Positions 8,306 through 16,707 of a DNA stretch of 64,000 nucleotides are shown piece by piece. Source of the stretch: Mangrovibacterium lignilyticum (GTDB lineage Bacteria > Bacteroidota > Bacteroidia > Bacteroidales > Prolixibacteraceae); contig NZ_WKLH01000002.1 of assembly GCF_010882175.1 (NCBI RefSeq), forward strand, positions 682,001 to 746,000. Reading direction: 5' to 3'. The position numbers were made by a program, and so were the translations under genes. The notes under the pieces were generated by a model. That model was not told the DNA's origin. It saw only the letters and a list, made by a program, of their open reading frames with translations, and did not search any database. Each line of letters begins with the position of its first letter. Position 1 is the first letter of the stretch.

Positions 8306-9658
8306 TTATATTTTTACTTCCCCTGCAAGCTGATTCAGGAAAACTTCCAAATTGGTATAGCCACCTTTTTCAGCTTTCATCCCTCCATCGGCTGCATCAT
8401 TGGGATCTAGGCCGTTTTTCAGTTCCCAATCGTCAGGCATTCCGTCGCCATCAGTATCAACAAGAGCCGGCAAACTTTTCAATTGTGGCCAACCACCGGC
8501 TTCCTCCACTTTATTTATCACACCTGTTCCTTCAATAGCCAGTTCGCCGGCAGCTTGCGCAACAATATGATCTTCGCGCAAATCTCTACGGGGAACAATT
8601 ACACCGACATTTTCCAACACCAGATTGTAAGCTTTTGTCGCAGATACTTCCGGTGTCTCAACGGTTGGTAATGCTTCTTGAAGCAAACCATTCGCTGCAT
8701 TTACACCGTCTTCAAATTCAACACCGTTGGCATTGTCGCTGGCAAGCGCATCGTTACCTTCCATAACATTGTCGGACACAAACCATTTTCCTTGAAAATG
8801 ATAGCCCTGTGCATTGTCGACCCGAACGAACCGGTTTTTAACGACCTCGCTGGTATTCGGGCCCGGCTTGTAGTAGTTACCTGCAAAGTTTATGGATCGG
8901 GGTTTCCCGTCGCCAGTACGATATCCGTAGTTAAACACCACATTGTTGCGAAAATCAACGTCGATTGAGCTTTCTATATGGTTGCCGCCAATACTTGGGT
9001 TGCGCGCCACACCCGAAGCAAACAAGTTAAACAAGTACGAGGCCCGGTTACCACCCAAAGAAGCGGAGAATCCATGCGCTCCTTTTTCGTGTACCGATTT
9101 ATTCAACGGTTCTGAAATCATACACCATTGTACCGTAATATTTTCGGTTCCATGCCAGGTGTTCAACACTTCATCTACCGTCCAGCTGATGGTACAGTGA
9201 TCTACAATGACATTTTTACTATCTCGAATTTCGATGCCATCAATTTCGCTTCCGATCAATCCGGATTCAATGCCCGGACGAACCCTGATAAACCGGCAAA
9301 CAACATCATGAGTCCCGGTAATATGCAACGGAAAATCTTTCAAACAAATGCCATCTCCCGGAGCTGTTTGTCCGGCAATTGTAATGTACGGATTCGAAAC
9401 CGTGAGCATCGATTTCAGTGAAATATTTCCGGAAACCCTAAAAACAATAGTTCGCGGTCCTTCTGCTTCAACTGCAGAACGCAAACTACCGGGGCCACTG
9501 TCATTCAGGTTTGTTACTTCGATTACTTTGCCGCCCCGACCTCCTTGCGAATAGGCCCCGTAGCCCATCGCACCGGAAAAAGCCAGTTGCTGCGCATTCA
9601 ACGAACAACTACATAGCACAATCGCTATGAGAATCGAATATGTTTGAAATGAATTCAT
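8306..9658 (-). CDS. Secreted PL1-family pectate lyase with C-terminal calcium-type repeat
   Basis: A 450-residue beta-helix lyase that would cleave de-esterified galacturonan by beta-elimination. After the signal peptide (ends SLNAQ) come the conserved family features: GGRGGKVIEVTNLNDSGPGSLRSA (about 40-63; only part of it is diagnostic), VIVDHCTISWTVDEVLNTW (the vDH motif, about 150-168), and DVDFRNNVVFNYG (about 235-247). Near the C-terminus DTDGDGMPDDWELKNGLDP resembles a thrombospondin-type-3 calcium-binding loop. It is the last gene of the long operon that begins at 24054. No strong terminator is seen after it. PL1 is confident; subfamily and exact substrate are not determined. Confidence 0.88.
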   Translation of the reverse strand: MNSFQTYSILIAIVLCSCSLNAQQLAFSGAMGYGAYSQGGRGGKVIEVTNLNDSGPGSLRSAVEAEGPRTIVFRVSGNISLKSMLTVSNPYITIAGQTAPGDGICLKDFPLHITGTHDVVCRFIRVRPGIESGLIGSEIDGIEIRDSKNVIVDHCTISWTVDEVLNTWHGTENITVQWCMISEPLNKSVHEKGAHGFSASLGGNRASYLFNLFASGVARNPSIGGNHIESSIDVDFRNNVVFNYGYRTGDGKPRSINFAGNYYKPGPNTSEVVKNRFVRVDNAQGYHFQGKWFVSDNVMEGNDALASDNANGVEFEDGVNAANGLLQEALPTVETPEVSATKAYNLVLENVGVIVPRRDLREDHIVAQAAGELAIEGTGVINKVEEAGGWPQLKSLPALVDTDGDGMPDDWELKNGLDPNDAADGGMKAEKGGYTNLEVFLNQLAGEVKI

Positions 9659-9678
9659 AAGTTTGAAGTTGTCTTATT

Positions 9679-11067
9679 TTACTGAAACATCGCTTCCAGT
9701 TTGTCGAAGTCCTTCAGTGCATTCGGCGGAAGGTTTTCACCATCGTCTCCAAAAACTTTCAGGTCATTGCCCGTTTCAACAGTGATAACTGATTCATCCA
9801 AATTGCCTTCCTTGTCAAAAACCTTCGACTCGTCCATTTTTAAATACTTCGCCATGAAGTGATACATGGCGATTCTTTTAGATGGCCCGTAATCGTGCTT
9901 TTCATTCGGCAGGTGCACGTTTTCAACCACTGCATCGGGGCCATAAAAGCTGTAAATCCTTTTTAAAAATGGGAACTCAAGTTCCGGAACATTGGCAGTC
10001 CAGTCACCTCCGTCGGAAACAACAAGTTGTGGTTTAGGGGCGAATAAGCCGGCAATCTCAACGTTATTGGTTCCGCCTCCGCAAAGATGAATCGGGTTAC
10101 CGCTTTCACACGGACAACCGCCATAATGAATGGCCGATAGCATCACAACAGGAACACTCACATCAATCCGGTCATCGATGGCTAAAATCAGCATCGTGTG
10201 ACTGCCACCTCCTGAACCTCCCGTAATTCCTACCCGATCAGTATCTGCGTAATCAAAGTTGAGCAGATAATCCAGCAGGCGGATACTGTTTAGAGCCTGC
10301 ACCGTATTGGCCAAACTCTTCCGGTGATATTTCATTGGGAACTGCAAGCCGGATTCACCCCAGCCAAACAGATCGTAGCTAATGCTCATCGCTCCCATGC
10401 GGGCCAAACCGGCACAACGCTTTTGAATATCTGGATTGTAACGTCCATCACCAAAATGACCATTTGGGCAAAGTACAACCGGAATTTTTCCTTTGATCTT
10501 TGCAGGGCGATAGATCGATCCGCAAACATAAACTCCGGGCAATACTTCCAAGGCTATGTTTTGAATGGTGTATCCGTCCATCTCCCTTACTTTGGTCAGG
10601 ATTGGCTTCGAATCAGGCTTTGCAGGAGCTTTATCCAAACGAACAGCCGTTGGCAAGCAACTTCTTAGCTCAGCTCGGCGAGCTTCCCATTCTTCCTTAT
10701 TCGAGTACAACCCACTCAGATAATCCAAAAACTCGCGGGCTTCGGCAACTGTTTTTCGGTGATAACGAAATTCTTCAACCTTATAAACTCCTGATTTTTC
10801 ATCCTGATTCGCGACCAAATCGAAAGGTGACAAAACGTTTTTTAAGGTTTCTTCCAACTCCGGACGCAAACGCCAATCGGCATAGTTGAGCATTAATCCG
10901 GCAACATCTTTCTCTGAGAACTTGATTTGCACATCGTAACGCTGCTCAATGTCCTTTAATACTTCGTTTAAAGGACGTTGATATTTATTATCAGAATTCA
11001 CCAGTTGCGCATTGGCACAGAATGCCAGCAGTACGATTCCGATGATTGCAAGTTTGATTCGTTTCAT
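9679..11067 (-). CDS. Secreted alpha/beta-hydrolase esterase with N-terminal STN-like domain
   Basis: A 462-residue serine esterase, probably removing acetyl or methyl esters from pectin. The signal peptide is about 1-20. Residues about 28-97 (PLNEVLKDIEQRYDVQIKF) look like an STN domain of the kind normally found on TonB receptors and secretins, an unusual fusion. The hydrolase domain follows, with the nucleophile elbow GGSGGG (Ser285), an acid candidate in SDGGD (Asp352/355) and His391 in EKHDYG. It resembles proteins annotated as acetylxylan esterases and may be related to CE19-type pectin methylesterases; I cannot decide which. It sits between the PL1 gene and an Asp-box propeller in one operon. 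Confidence 0.75.
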   Translation of the reverse strand: MKRIKLAIIGIVLLAFCANAQLVNSDNKYQRPLNEVLKDIEQRYDVQIKFSEKDVAGLMLNYADWRLRPELEETLKNVLSPFDLVANQDEKSGVYKVEEFRYHRKTVAEAREFLDYLSGLYSNKEEWEARRAELRSCLPTAVRLDKAPAKPDSKPILTKVREMDGYTIQNIALEVLPGVYVCGSIYRPAKIKGKIPVVLCPNGHFGDGRYNPDIQKRCAGLARMGAMSISYDLFGWGESGLQFPMKYHRKSLANTVQALNSIRLLDYLLNFDYADTDRVGITGGSGGGSHTMLILAIDDRIDVSVPVVMLSAIHYGGCPCESGNPIHLCGGGTNNVEIAGLFAPKPQLVVSDGGDWTANVPELEFPFLKRIYSFYGPDAVVENVHLPNEKHDYGPSKRIAMYHFMAKYLKMDESKVFDKEGNLDESVITVETGNDLKVFGDDGENLPPNALKDFDKLEAMFQ

Positions 11068-11163
11068 CTATTCTTATTTTGAGGCTAAGTGATTAAACAT
11101 TCACTCATAGTCATTGATGGTCAACTGACTGAAAACGAAGGATGATCACTGCGTACTTCTTCT

Positions 11164-12252
11164 CTATTCCGGCCACTGTTCGTAAACTATTTTCTCAGTG
11201 TCCAGCTGTGTTGGATCGATCACCACGTGTTTTATACGTTCGCGTCGCCAGGTATAAACCACATGCACCAAACCATCGGAGGTTTGAATAACCGACGGAT
11301 AAGAATACTGGCTAATTTCCGAATCTTCCAGAACCAAAGCTGCCTCCCAATGCTTGCCGTCTTTCGAGATCGCCACGTTCAACGGTGTCCGGTAGCCTTT
11401 GGGAGCATTCACCGGCGTCTTCACGTGATTGTACACAATGAGCTGACGGCCGTCTTTCAAACTTACCGCATCGATTCCTGAGTTGTTACTCGGCAAACCG
11501 GAAGGCTGCATCAGCGACCATGTTTTACCCTGATCAGCCGACCAGGACGAACCGATGACAGCATTTCTGGTACGGGTAAGGCTTTGCATCCGTCCGTCAG
11601 CATAGATCAGCAATGTGGGCTGTATAGCCGAATATATTTTACCATCGTTGATGTAGTCGCCCTTCTCCCAAGTTTTTCCTTCATCCTGAGTAAACTCAAA
11701 ATAGGTCCTCCACCCGCCATCACCTTCGACACTGGTTGGACAAATCAAAGATCCGTCGGCCAGCAAAAGCGGTTTATTTTTCACTGGCCCGTAAATGCCT
11801 TGTGGCAGGCGTTCAGGCTCCGACCATGTTTTTCCATTATCAGACGAACGTATCATCAGTCCCCACCATTCCGAAGGTTTCGGGCCAACTTTATAAAATA
11901 ACAGCAGATCACCGCCAGGCATTTGAAACAACACCGGATTCCAACTCGGGTAACGCAACGTGTCGTTTTGCACGCCGTTTGCCACCTCCACTGCTTCAGT
12001 CCATTTGCCGTTTTCATTGCGGCTCACCCAAATACCAACGTCGGGATTTCGTTCGCGGGTTCCTCCAAACCAAGCAGAGACTAATCCGGTCGGAGTTTCG
12101 GCAATCGTTGCAGAATGACAGGATGGATAAGGCGCTTCAGTGTAAATAAACTCGTCAACCAAAATGCCTTTTTTCCATTTATTTTTTTGAGCTGATGCCG
12201 GCAAACTAAAAATGAGCCCAAGCAATACAGCCACCAATACTGTTTTTTTCAT
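11164..12252 (-). CDS. Secreted Asp-box (BNR/sialidase-superfamily) beta-propeller hydrolase
   Basis: A 362-residue protein with a signal peptide ending PASAQ and at least three Asp boxes: SSDNGKTWSEP (about 135), TQDEGKTWEKG (about 190) and SADQGKTWSLM (about 235). WFGGTRERNPDVGIWVSR (about 61-78) is typical of the BNR_2 branch, which is often labelled exo-sialidase. Sialic acid is unlikely in a pectin locus. As I recall, a GH33-type module of the B. thetaiotaomicron RG-II system releases the sialic-acid-like sugar Dha. The position downstream of a putative Dha catabolic cassette makes a ulosonic-acid hydrolase a reasonable guess. Fold confident, substrate inferred. Confidence 0.7.
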   Translation of the reverse strand: MKKTVLVAVLLGLIFSLPASAQKNKWKKGILVDEFIYTEAPYPSCHSATIAETPTGLVSAWFGGTRERNPDVGIWVSRNENGKWTEAVEVANGVQNDTLRYPSWNPVLFQMPGGDLLLFYKVGPKPSEWWGLMIRSSDNGKTWSEPERLPQGIYGPVKNKPLLLADGSLICPTSVEGDGGWRTYFEFTQDEGKTWEKGDYINDGKIYSAIQPTLLIYADGRMQSLTRTRNAVIGSSWSADQGKTWSLMQPSGLPSNNSGIDAVSLKDGRQLIVYNHVKTPVNAPKGYRTPLNVAISKDGKHWEAALVLEDSEISQYSYPSVIQTSDGLVHVVYTWRRERIKHVVIDPTQLDTEKIVYEQWPE

Positions 12253-12269
12253 CTTCCTACCTTTTCAAA

Positions 12270-13835
12270 TTACAATTTGCACTCCAGTTTATGAAGTGTT
12301 GCTGTGCGACCAACTTCTTTGCCATCAACCAAGATGTAAAGACCTTTGCCATGATTGTATTTTTCACCGGTTTTATCCCAAACGATGGTCAGCATTTTAC
12401 CATGATAAAGCACGTTATCGAGGCAAAACCAGTCCCATTTTCCTTCCGGAATCAATGGGTTTACTTCAATCATTTCATCAGCACGCGGACGTAATCCAAC
12501 CAAGCCGGTGATGACCAAATCGTTAAAGGTTGAATGGTTGTAATAGCGGCTACGTTCCTGGTCGCCTTTCAGCCAGTAGCCGGTAACTTCATCCAGGTAC
12601 TCACCCACATACGGGCGTCCGCGGTAATATTGCGACTCGACATACAATTCCATTTGGCGGAAGTAGACGCTATCGGTCACTACATCCTGATTATAATTGT
12701 TGAGCAAATTGGCTAAACCAGTCAATGTTTGAGCTGTTGCGAACGGCCAAATAGCGCCATCCCACTCACACTTACAACAACCATGCGATCGGAAATCGGG
12801 ATGGCGACGCTCAGCAGTCGTCAATCCGAAAGGAGCTGAGAAGCCATTATTATCGATAATCTGGTCCCAAGCCACCGACTGCGATGGGGTAGGTAAATTG
12901 AAATACCAGGGAATGAATCCAATCTGTTCGCGGACCTTTGCAAAACCACCCGACTCCTTCACTGTCTCAAAAAACTGATCTTCCGAATCCCAAAGATTTT
13001 TATCGATCAGTTCTTTCAGCGTATCGGCTTTTGCCGCATATAAAGTTGAAGTTTCATTATCGTCCTTCAGGCGGGCAATTTCTGAAATCGCTTCAGCATT
13101 TCCGCACATATAACTGTTGATCGTAGGACGTTCATTTTTCACGTGTCTTCCACCGCTGATTTGTTCTTCCATGCCATCCTTCACATCGTTCTGCCAAAAA
13201 AGCCCGTTTGATGTGCGTCGTTCCTGCTCCCAGCGGTTGTAGTCAGTTGTCAAATCCGGTAATAGATCCACCAAATAGTTTTTATCGCTATTCACGTAGT
13301 AAGCTTGCAATAAAGCATAAGGAGTCCAGCTACTGAATTTGTGCAATTTACCCATTGGTTTGCCATCATTACCACGGTACCAAACATGTACATATTGCTC
13401 AATGTATTCAGGATTATGTAACCAACGGCCCTCCATTATATGGTGCCCCATGGCACAAGCAATCAAGTTATACTTATCGGCATAAGGACGGTCAATCAAA
13501 AATTCAGTGATTCCCCAACCTGCCGGAGTTTCTCTGATGTGCTTGCGGTAAGTCCACCAGCGATAGTAATAGATTTCTTCGAAGTTATCCTGTGGGCATT
13601 CAAACAAAGGAATATTTGTTTTCATCCAATCCCAGGCTTCTGCGTTCGGAATGGCAAACGATAAATTCTCATCTTCCATGCGGTTGAAATAATCCACATA
13701 GTGTTTAAAATCGTCAACCTTTAAAATGCTCTTATCTTTCGATTTTCCGGCGGCTAAAAGGTTTCCCTGGCTTAAACCTGTCAGGGAAACTAACAAAACC
13801 ATGATGTATAAAGAGACTGTTCTATTGAAATTCAT
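12270..13835 (-). CDS. Secreted (alpha/alpha)6-barrel glycoside hydrolase, family unassigned
   Basis: A 521-residue protein with a signal peptide (ends near LLAAGKS). Stretches such as SNGLFWQNDVKDGMEEQISGG, PTINSYMCGNAEAISEIARL and EWDGAIWPFATAQTLTGLANLL are typical of six-hairpin glycosidases related to GH63/MGH1-like enzymes. The repeated pattern of aromatic and acidic residues at helix ends fits a glycosidase active site, but I cannot name the catalytic pair safely. It is separated from the next gene by only 3 bases and from 11164-12252 by 17 bases, so it belongs to the same operon. A role in trimming RG-II or other pectin side chains is inferred from position only. Confidence 0.6.
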   Translation of the reverse strand: MNFNRTVSLYIMVLLVSLTGLSQGNLLAAGKSKDKSILKVDDFKHYVDYFNRMEDENLSFAIPNAEAWDWMKTNIPLFECPQDNFEEIYYYRWWTYRKHIRETPAGWGITEFLIDRPYADKYNLIACAMGHHIMEGRWLHNPEYIEQYVHVWYRGNDGKPMGKLHKFSSWTPYALLQAYYVNSDKNYLVDLLPDLTTDYNRWEQERRTSNGLFWQNDVKDGMEEQISGGRHVKNERPTINSYMCGNAEAISEIARLKDDNETSTLYAAKADTLKELIDKNLWDSEDQFFETVKESGGFAKVREQIGFIPWYFNLPTPSQSVAWDQIIDNNGFSAPFGLTTAERRHPDFRSHGCCKCEWDGAIWPFATAQTLTGLANLLNNYNQDVVTDSVYFRQMELYVESQYYRGRPYVGEYLDEVTGYWLKGDQERSRYYNHSTFNDLVITGLVGLRPRADEMIEVNPLIPEGKWDWFCLDNVLYHGKMLTIVWDKTGEKYNHGKGLYILVDGKEVGRTATLHKLECKL

Positions 13836-13838
13836 TTT

Positions 13839-15683
13839 CTATAAATCTTTTGTCGTTAACGAATAAATTGAAAAGCGAGCAAGCGGCGCCGGTTTTCCGG
13901 TTTCCTTCAGGTCATAATCCTGATCGGTAGGCGTATCCACATCCGGGAACCGACGAACATCTCCGGTCCGGAAAGTCACGCGCTCAACAGCATGCACTGG
14001 AGCGAAACAAAGGCCGGTCGACTTTTTCTCACCATTTACAAAGACATGATAAAAGCGATTTCCCGCAGTCAATTCAATCTTAATGTCATATTCTTTTCCA
14101 TCTTCATAGCTCAGGATATTCTTCATCCGGTAACCATTCTTTTGCTGCAATTGCCCCTCGCCGTTGAAAGATAAACGTAAAGCGGCTGTTCCCTTTTCAT
14201 CAACCAGCTCAACATCCAACTGCCCGTGATCATTTTGAGCTGCTGCTATTTTGAACTCGACAGAAACGTTGGCTGTCCGCGGAAAAAGACGTTCTGCTTT
14301 GGCATAATCAGATTTATCCTGATCGTTCAACACCAGGCACCGCGTTCCGCTGGCATCTTTCTCGATAGCAACACGCGCCCAAACAGGGCTAAAAATGTTC
14401 CACCGATCCAATTCTTTTCCTTCCGGCATCTGGTTGAAAACATCGTTAACATCCGAAGTTTCTTTGTCAACAACCGGAACAGGAACCTTGGAAACCCAAA
14501 TATCTTCTTTGTTCATGCTGTAAGTCACCCACATATTACCACCGTTAGGAGTACCGTTTCCTTCGGCAATACCTCGGACATATTGCGGTCCGTACGATTT
14601 GTAGTTTCCGCCGTAACGCATCGGCGAAATTTCGCCATTCACTAAGAGCAAATTCGTATAATTCAAACCATCGTCGCTGGTCGAAACAGCCAGAGGCCAA
14701 CGAAAGTCAGAAGGATTGTAAACCGTAGCATAATGACCATCAGAAGTGCGTTGTCCCCAAATTTTTGCGTTACTGTTTACAAACCCCGGTGCACGCGTTG
14801 GTTTTGTCCAGGTCTTTCCCTCATCTTCACTAATTGCAGTAAGGGCGTGTTTCCATAAACCAACCACTTTACCGTCAGCTAAATGATAAAAGTTAAATGC
14901 TTTGTACTCGCCTTTCAGTGAGATCAACGGATCGTCACGGTCTGCTTCCTCGTTCCATTGTTGCACCATCAACCGGTTCGCCAACAATTCGTCGCAAGCC
15001 TTTACAAATGCTTTTTCCTTGCTCTTCTTATAAAAAGGAAGTGTTGTATTTTTTTCGTTCCAGTTGTGGTTGTATCGAATGAAATAAATTGGTCCCCAGC
15101 TACCATCTGCCTTTATTTCGCGAACCACGCGACCGATTCCGTTTCCGTCGTTCGGACTGTCCTTTTCATTTAACGAAATAGCCATGTAGGCCAATACCAA
15201 TAGTTTGTTGTTTGAACTGACATAAAAGCCCATGCGCTGGTGATTCACCGATTGCAAATTGCGTGCAACGGCTGTATCTCCTTCCTTACTGAATCCATCG
15301 GGAATATCATATGCCGGGAAGATGACCTCTGGTTTCGTCCACTCGCTACCTTCTTTCGATGTCTGAATCAATGTGGCACCCGGAGCAATGTGCTCACCCA
15401 CCGGGTCGCTCAAATATTCGAGGAAGAAAGTGTTGTTCCAGTAAGCGATCATTGGCGCATGGTTATAGGTCCAACCCAAGCCATCCGCCATCTCCGGGAA
15501 TTCGCGATTTGCTCTGAAAGTTTCAATGTTGTGAACACCTAAAACAGGTGCTAGCTGCCCGTGGTGATAATCGGGATTATTTAAGGTTTTTCCGGTATAA
15601 GAAGGCAATTCCTGAGCCTGCGACAGCCCGGTTACAGCCGTTACCAGAAAAAACAAGTTGATTAATTTCTTTCCTAAGTTCAT
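13839..15683 (-). CDS. Secreted Asp-box beta-propeller with C-terminal concanavalin-like domain
   Basis: A 614-residue protein. After the signal peptide (ends SQAQ), residues about 40-430 form a sialidase-superfamily propeller: QTSKEGSEWTKP (about 107) and SEDEGKTWTKP (about 286) are Asp-box variants, and STSDDGLNYTNL (about 335) is a degenerate one. Residues about 440-614 (NVSVEFKIAAAQNDHGQLDVEL, YDIKIELTAGNRFYHVFVNG) look like a LamG or 3-keto-disaccharide-hydrolase type beta-sandwich. Propellers of this general type include sialidases, rhamnosidases of GH145 and glucuronate lyases of PL27; I cannot choose. It is preceded by a terminator-like hairpin, so its expression may be attenuated relative to the upstream genes. 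Confidence 0.6.
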   Translation of the reverse strand: MNLGKKLINLFFLVTAVTGLSQAQELPSYTGKTLNNPDYHHGQLAPVLGVHNIETFRANREFPEMADGLGWTYNHAPMIAYWNNTFFLEYLSDPVGEHIAPGATLIQTSKEGSEWTKPEVIFPAYDIPDGFSKEGDTAVARNLQSVNHQRMGFYVSSNNKLLVLAYMAISLNEKDSPNDGNGIGRVVREIKADGSWGPIYFIRYNHNWNEKNTTLPFYKKSKEKAFVKACDELLANRLMVQQWNEEADRDDPLISLKGEYKAFNFYHLADGKVVGLWKHALTAISEDEGKTWTKPTRAPGFVNSNAKIWGQRTSDGHYATVYNPSDFRWPLAVSTSDDGLNYTNLLLVNGEISPMRYGGNYKSYGPQYVRGIAEGNGTPNGGNMWVTYSMNKEDIWVSKVPVPVVDKETSDVNDVFNQMPEGKELDRWNIFSPVWARVAIEKDASGTRCLVLNDQDKSDYAKAERLFPRTANVSVEFKIAAAQNDHGQLDVELVDEKGTAALRLSFNGEGQLQQKNGYRMKNILSYEDGKEYDIKIELTAGNRFYHVFVNGEKKSTGLCFAPVHAVERVTFRTGDVRRFPDVDTPTDQDYDLKETGKPAPLARFSIYSLTTKDL

Positions 15684-15713
15684 GTTTCTGATTATTTATT
15701 CAATTGAGTTCAG

Positions 15714-15765
15714 AAAAAAGCGAATCCGGCTGCATCAAACCCTCTAACCGGACTCTGCTTTTTTT
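15714..15765 (-). terminator. Terminator-like hairpin after GH43
   Basis: On the minus strand, A6-GC-GAGTCCGG pairs with CCGGATTC-GC-T6 with one bulge. The T-tract follows the stem in both directions, so it could act on both strands. It lies between the GH43 stop (15768) and the next start (15683) and probably attenuates the long operon at this point. Confidence 0.7.
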
Positions 15766-15767
15766 AA

Positions 15768-16706
15768 CTAATTCTCAGTGTCTGCAATCGTCTTTTTCAT
15801 CAAGGCGTCAACAACCGATTGTTTCGCCTTAAAAATCGTGCCATGTTTGTGTCCTTCCGGCAACGATACCTGGTCGGAAATATCCTCGAACGATTTGAAA
15901 TCGCCCGTACGAGCACATCCGTATTTCTTGTTCCCATAGTCGTCGTAGTAAATCAGGTAGTCCTCGCCCACCTTCACTACTGTTGGTCCTTCGGATAAAA
16001 ATCCGGTGAACGGCTCCGAAATATCATTCCATGGGCCTAATGGTGTTTCACCAAAAGCCACTTTTATGTTTCGGTTCGGTCGCGTGTTGTCTTTTAAAAC
16101 CAGCACATAATCTTTTACTCCCCGCTTCACAATTACACAATCGATCACGCTAAAGTCCGGATCGAGAAATAATTTGGTGTCGGTAAAGCTTTTGAAGTCT
16201 TTCGTGGTGGTGTAATACATCCGGTGGTTATTCTTTTCTTCTTCCTCCCCTTTTTCAAATTTGAACGGGATAGTAGAAGCCCAAATAATGATGAAGCGGT
16301 CGTTGTCGTCATCGTAGAAAAGCTCGGGAGCCCAAACGTTCACCGTTGCCGTATCGGTCATCACCGTGATGAACTGTTCTTCCGACCAATGAATCAAATC
16401 CTTTGAGTTGGCATAGCCAAACCCCAGATCACCGCGCCAGGATGATGTCCAGACCATGTGAAAAGTGCCGTCTGGTCCTTGCACCACCGAAGGATCACGC
16501 ATCACTTTTTGCTGGCCAACTTCTGGTTTTAGCCAGGGACCACCCAAATCGTTCCAATGGTAGCCATCTTCGCTGTATGCCAGAAACAATCCCTTGTCGG
16601 CCGGTTCGCGAAATGTACTGAAAACGTATACTCCCTTTTCCTTCGAGCAGGAAATCAGCGCCAAAAGAGCAATTCCAAATGCTACTATTTGATTTCTCAT
16701 GATCAT
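15768..16706 (-). CDS. GH43-type five-bladed beta-propeller glycosidase (lipoprotein)
   Basis: A 312-residue lipoprotein (lipobox LALISC, Cys20). The GH43 catalytic triad is visible: Asp71 in MRDPSVV (base), Asp189 in SVIDC (pKa modulator) and Glu239 in LSEGPTVV (acid). WAPELFYD at about 125-132 is a family signature. Members usually remove arabinofuranose or xylose residues. The downstream gene order (GH140 at 1 base upstream, propellers downstream) fits trimming of apiose- and arabinose-bearing pectin side chains. A second in-frame start lies two codons later (MRNQ), without consequence for the lipobox. The substrate is not determined by sequence. Confidence 0.82.
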   Translation of the reverse strand: MIMRNQIVAFGIALLALISCSKEKGVYVFSTFREPADKGLFLAYSEDGYHWNDLGGPWLKPEVGQQKVMRDPSVVQGPDGTFHMVWTSSWRGDLGFGYANSKDLIHWSEEQFITVMTDTATVNVWAPELFYDDDNDRFIIIWASTIPFKFEKGEEEEKNNHRMYYTTTKDFKSFTDTKLFLDPDFSVIDCVIVKRGVKDYVLVLKDNTRPNRNIKVAFGETPLGPWNDISEPFTGFLSEGPTVVKVGEDYLIYYDDYGNKKYGCARTGDFKSFEDISDQVSLPEGHKHGTIFKAKQSVVDALMKKTIADTEN

Positions 16707-16707
16707 C

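Noticed and set aside
11164-12252. True sialidase for host sialic acid
   Set aside because: Asp boxes give only the fold. The locus is pectin-directed and lacks nan genes other than a DapA/NanA-type aldolase that is better explained otherwise.
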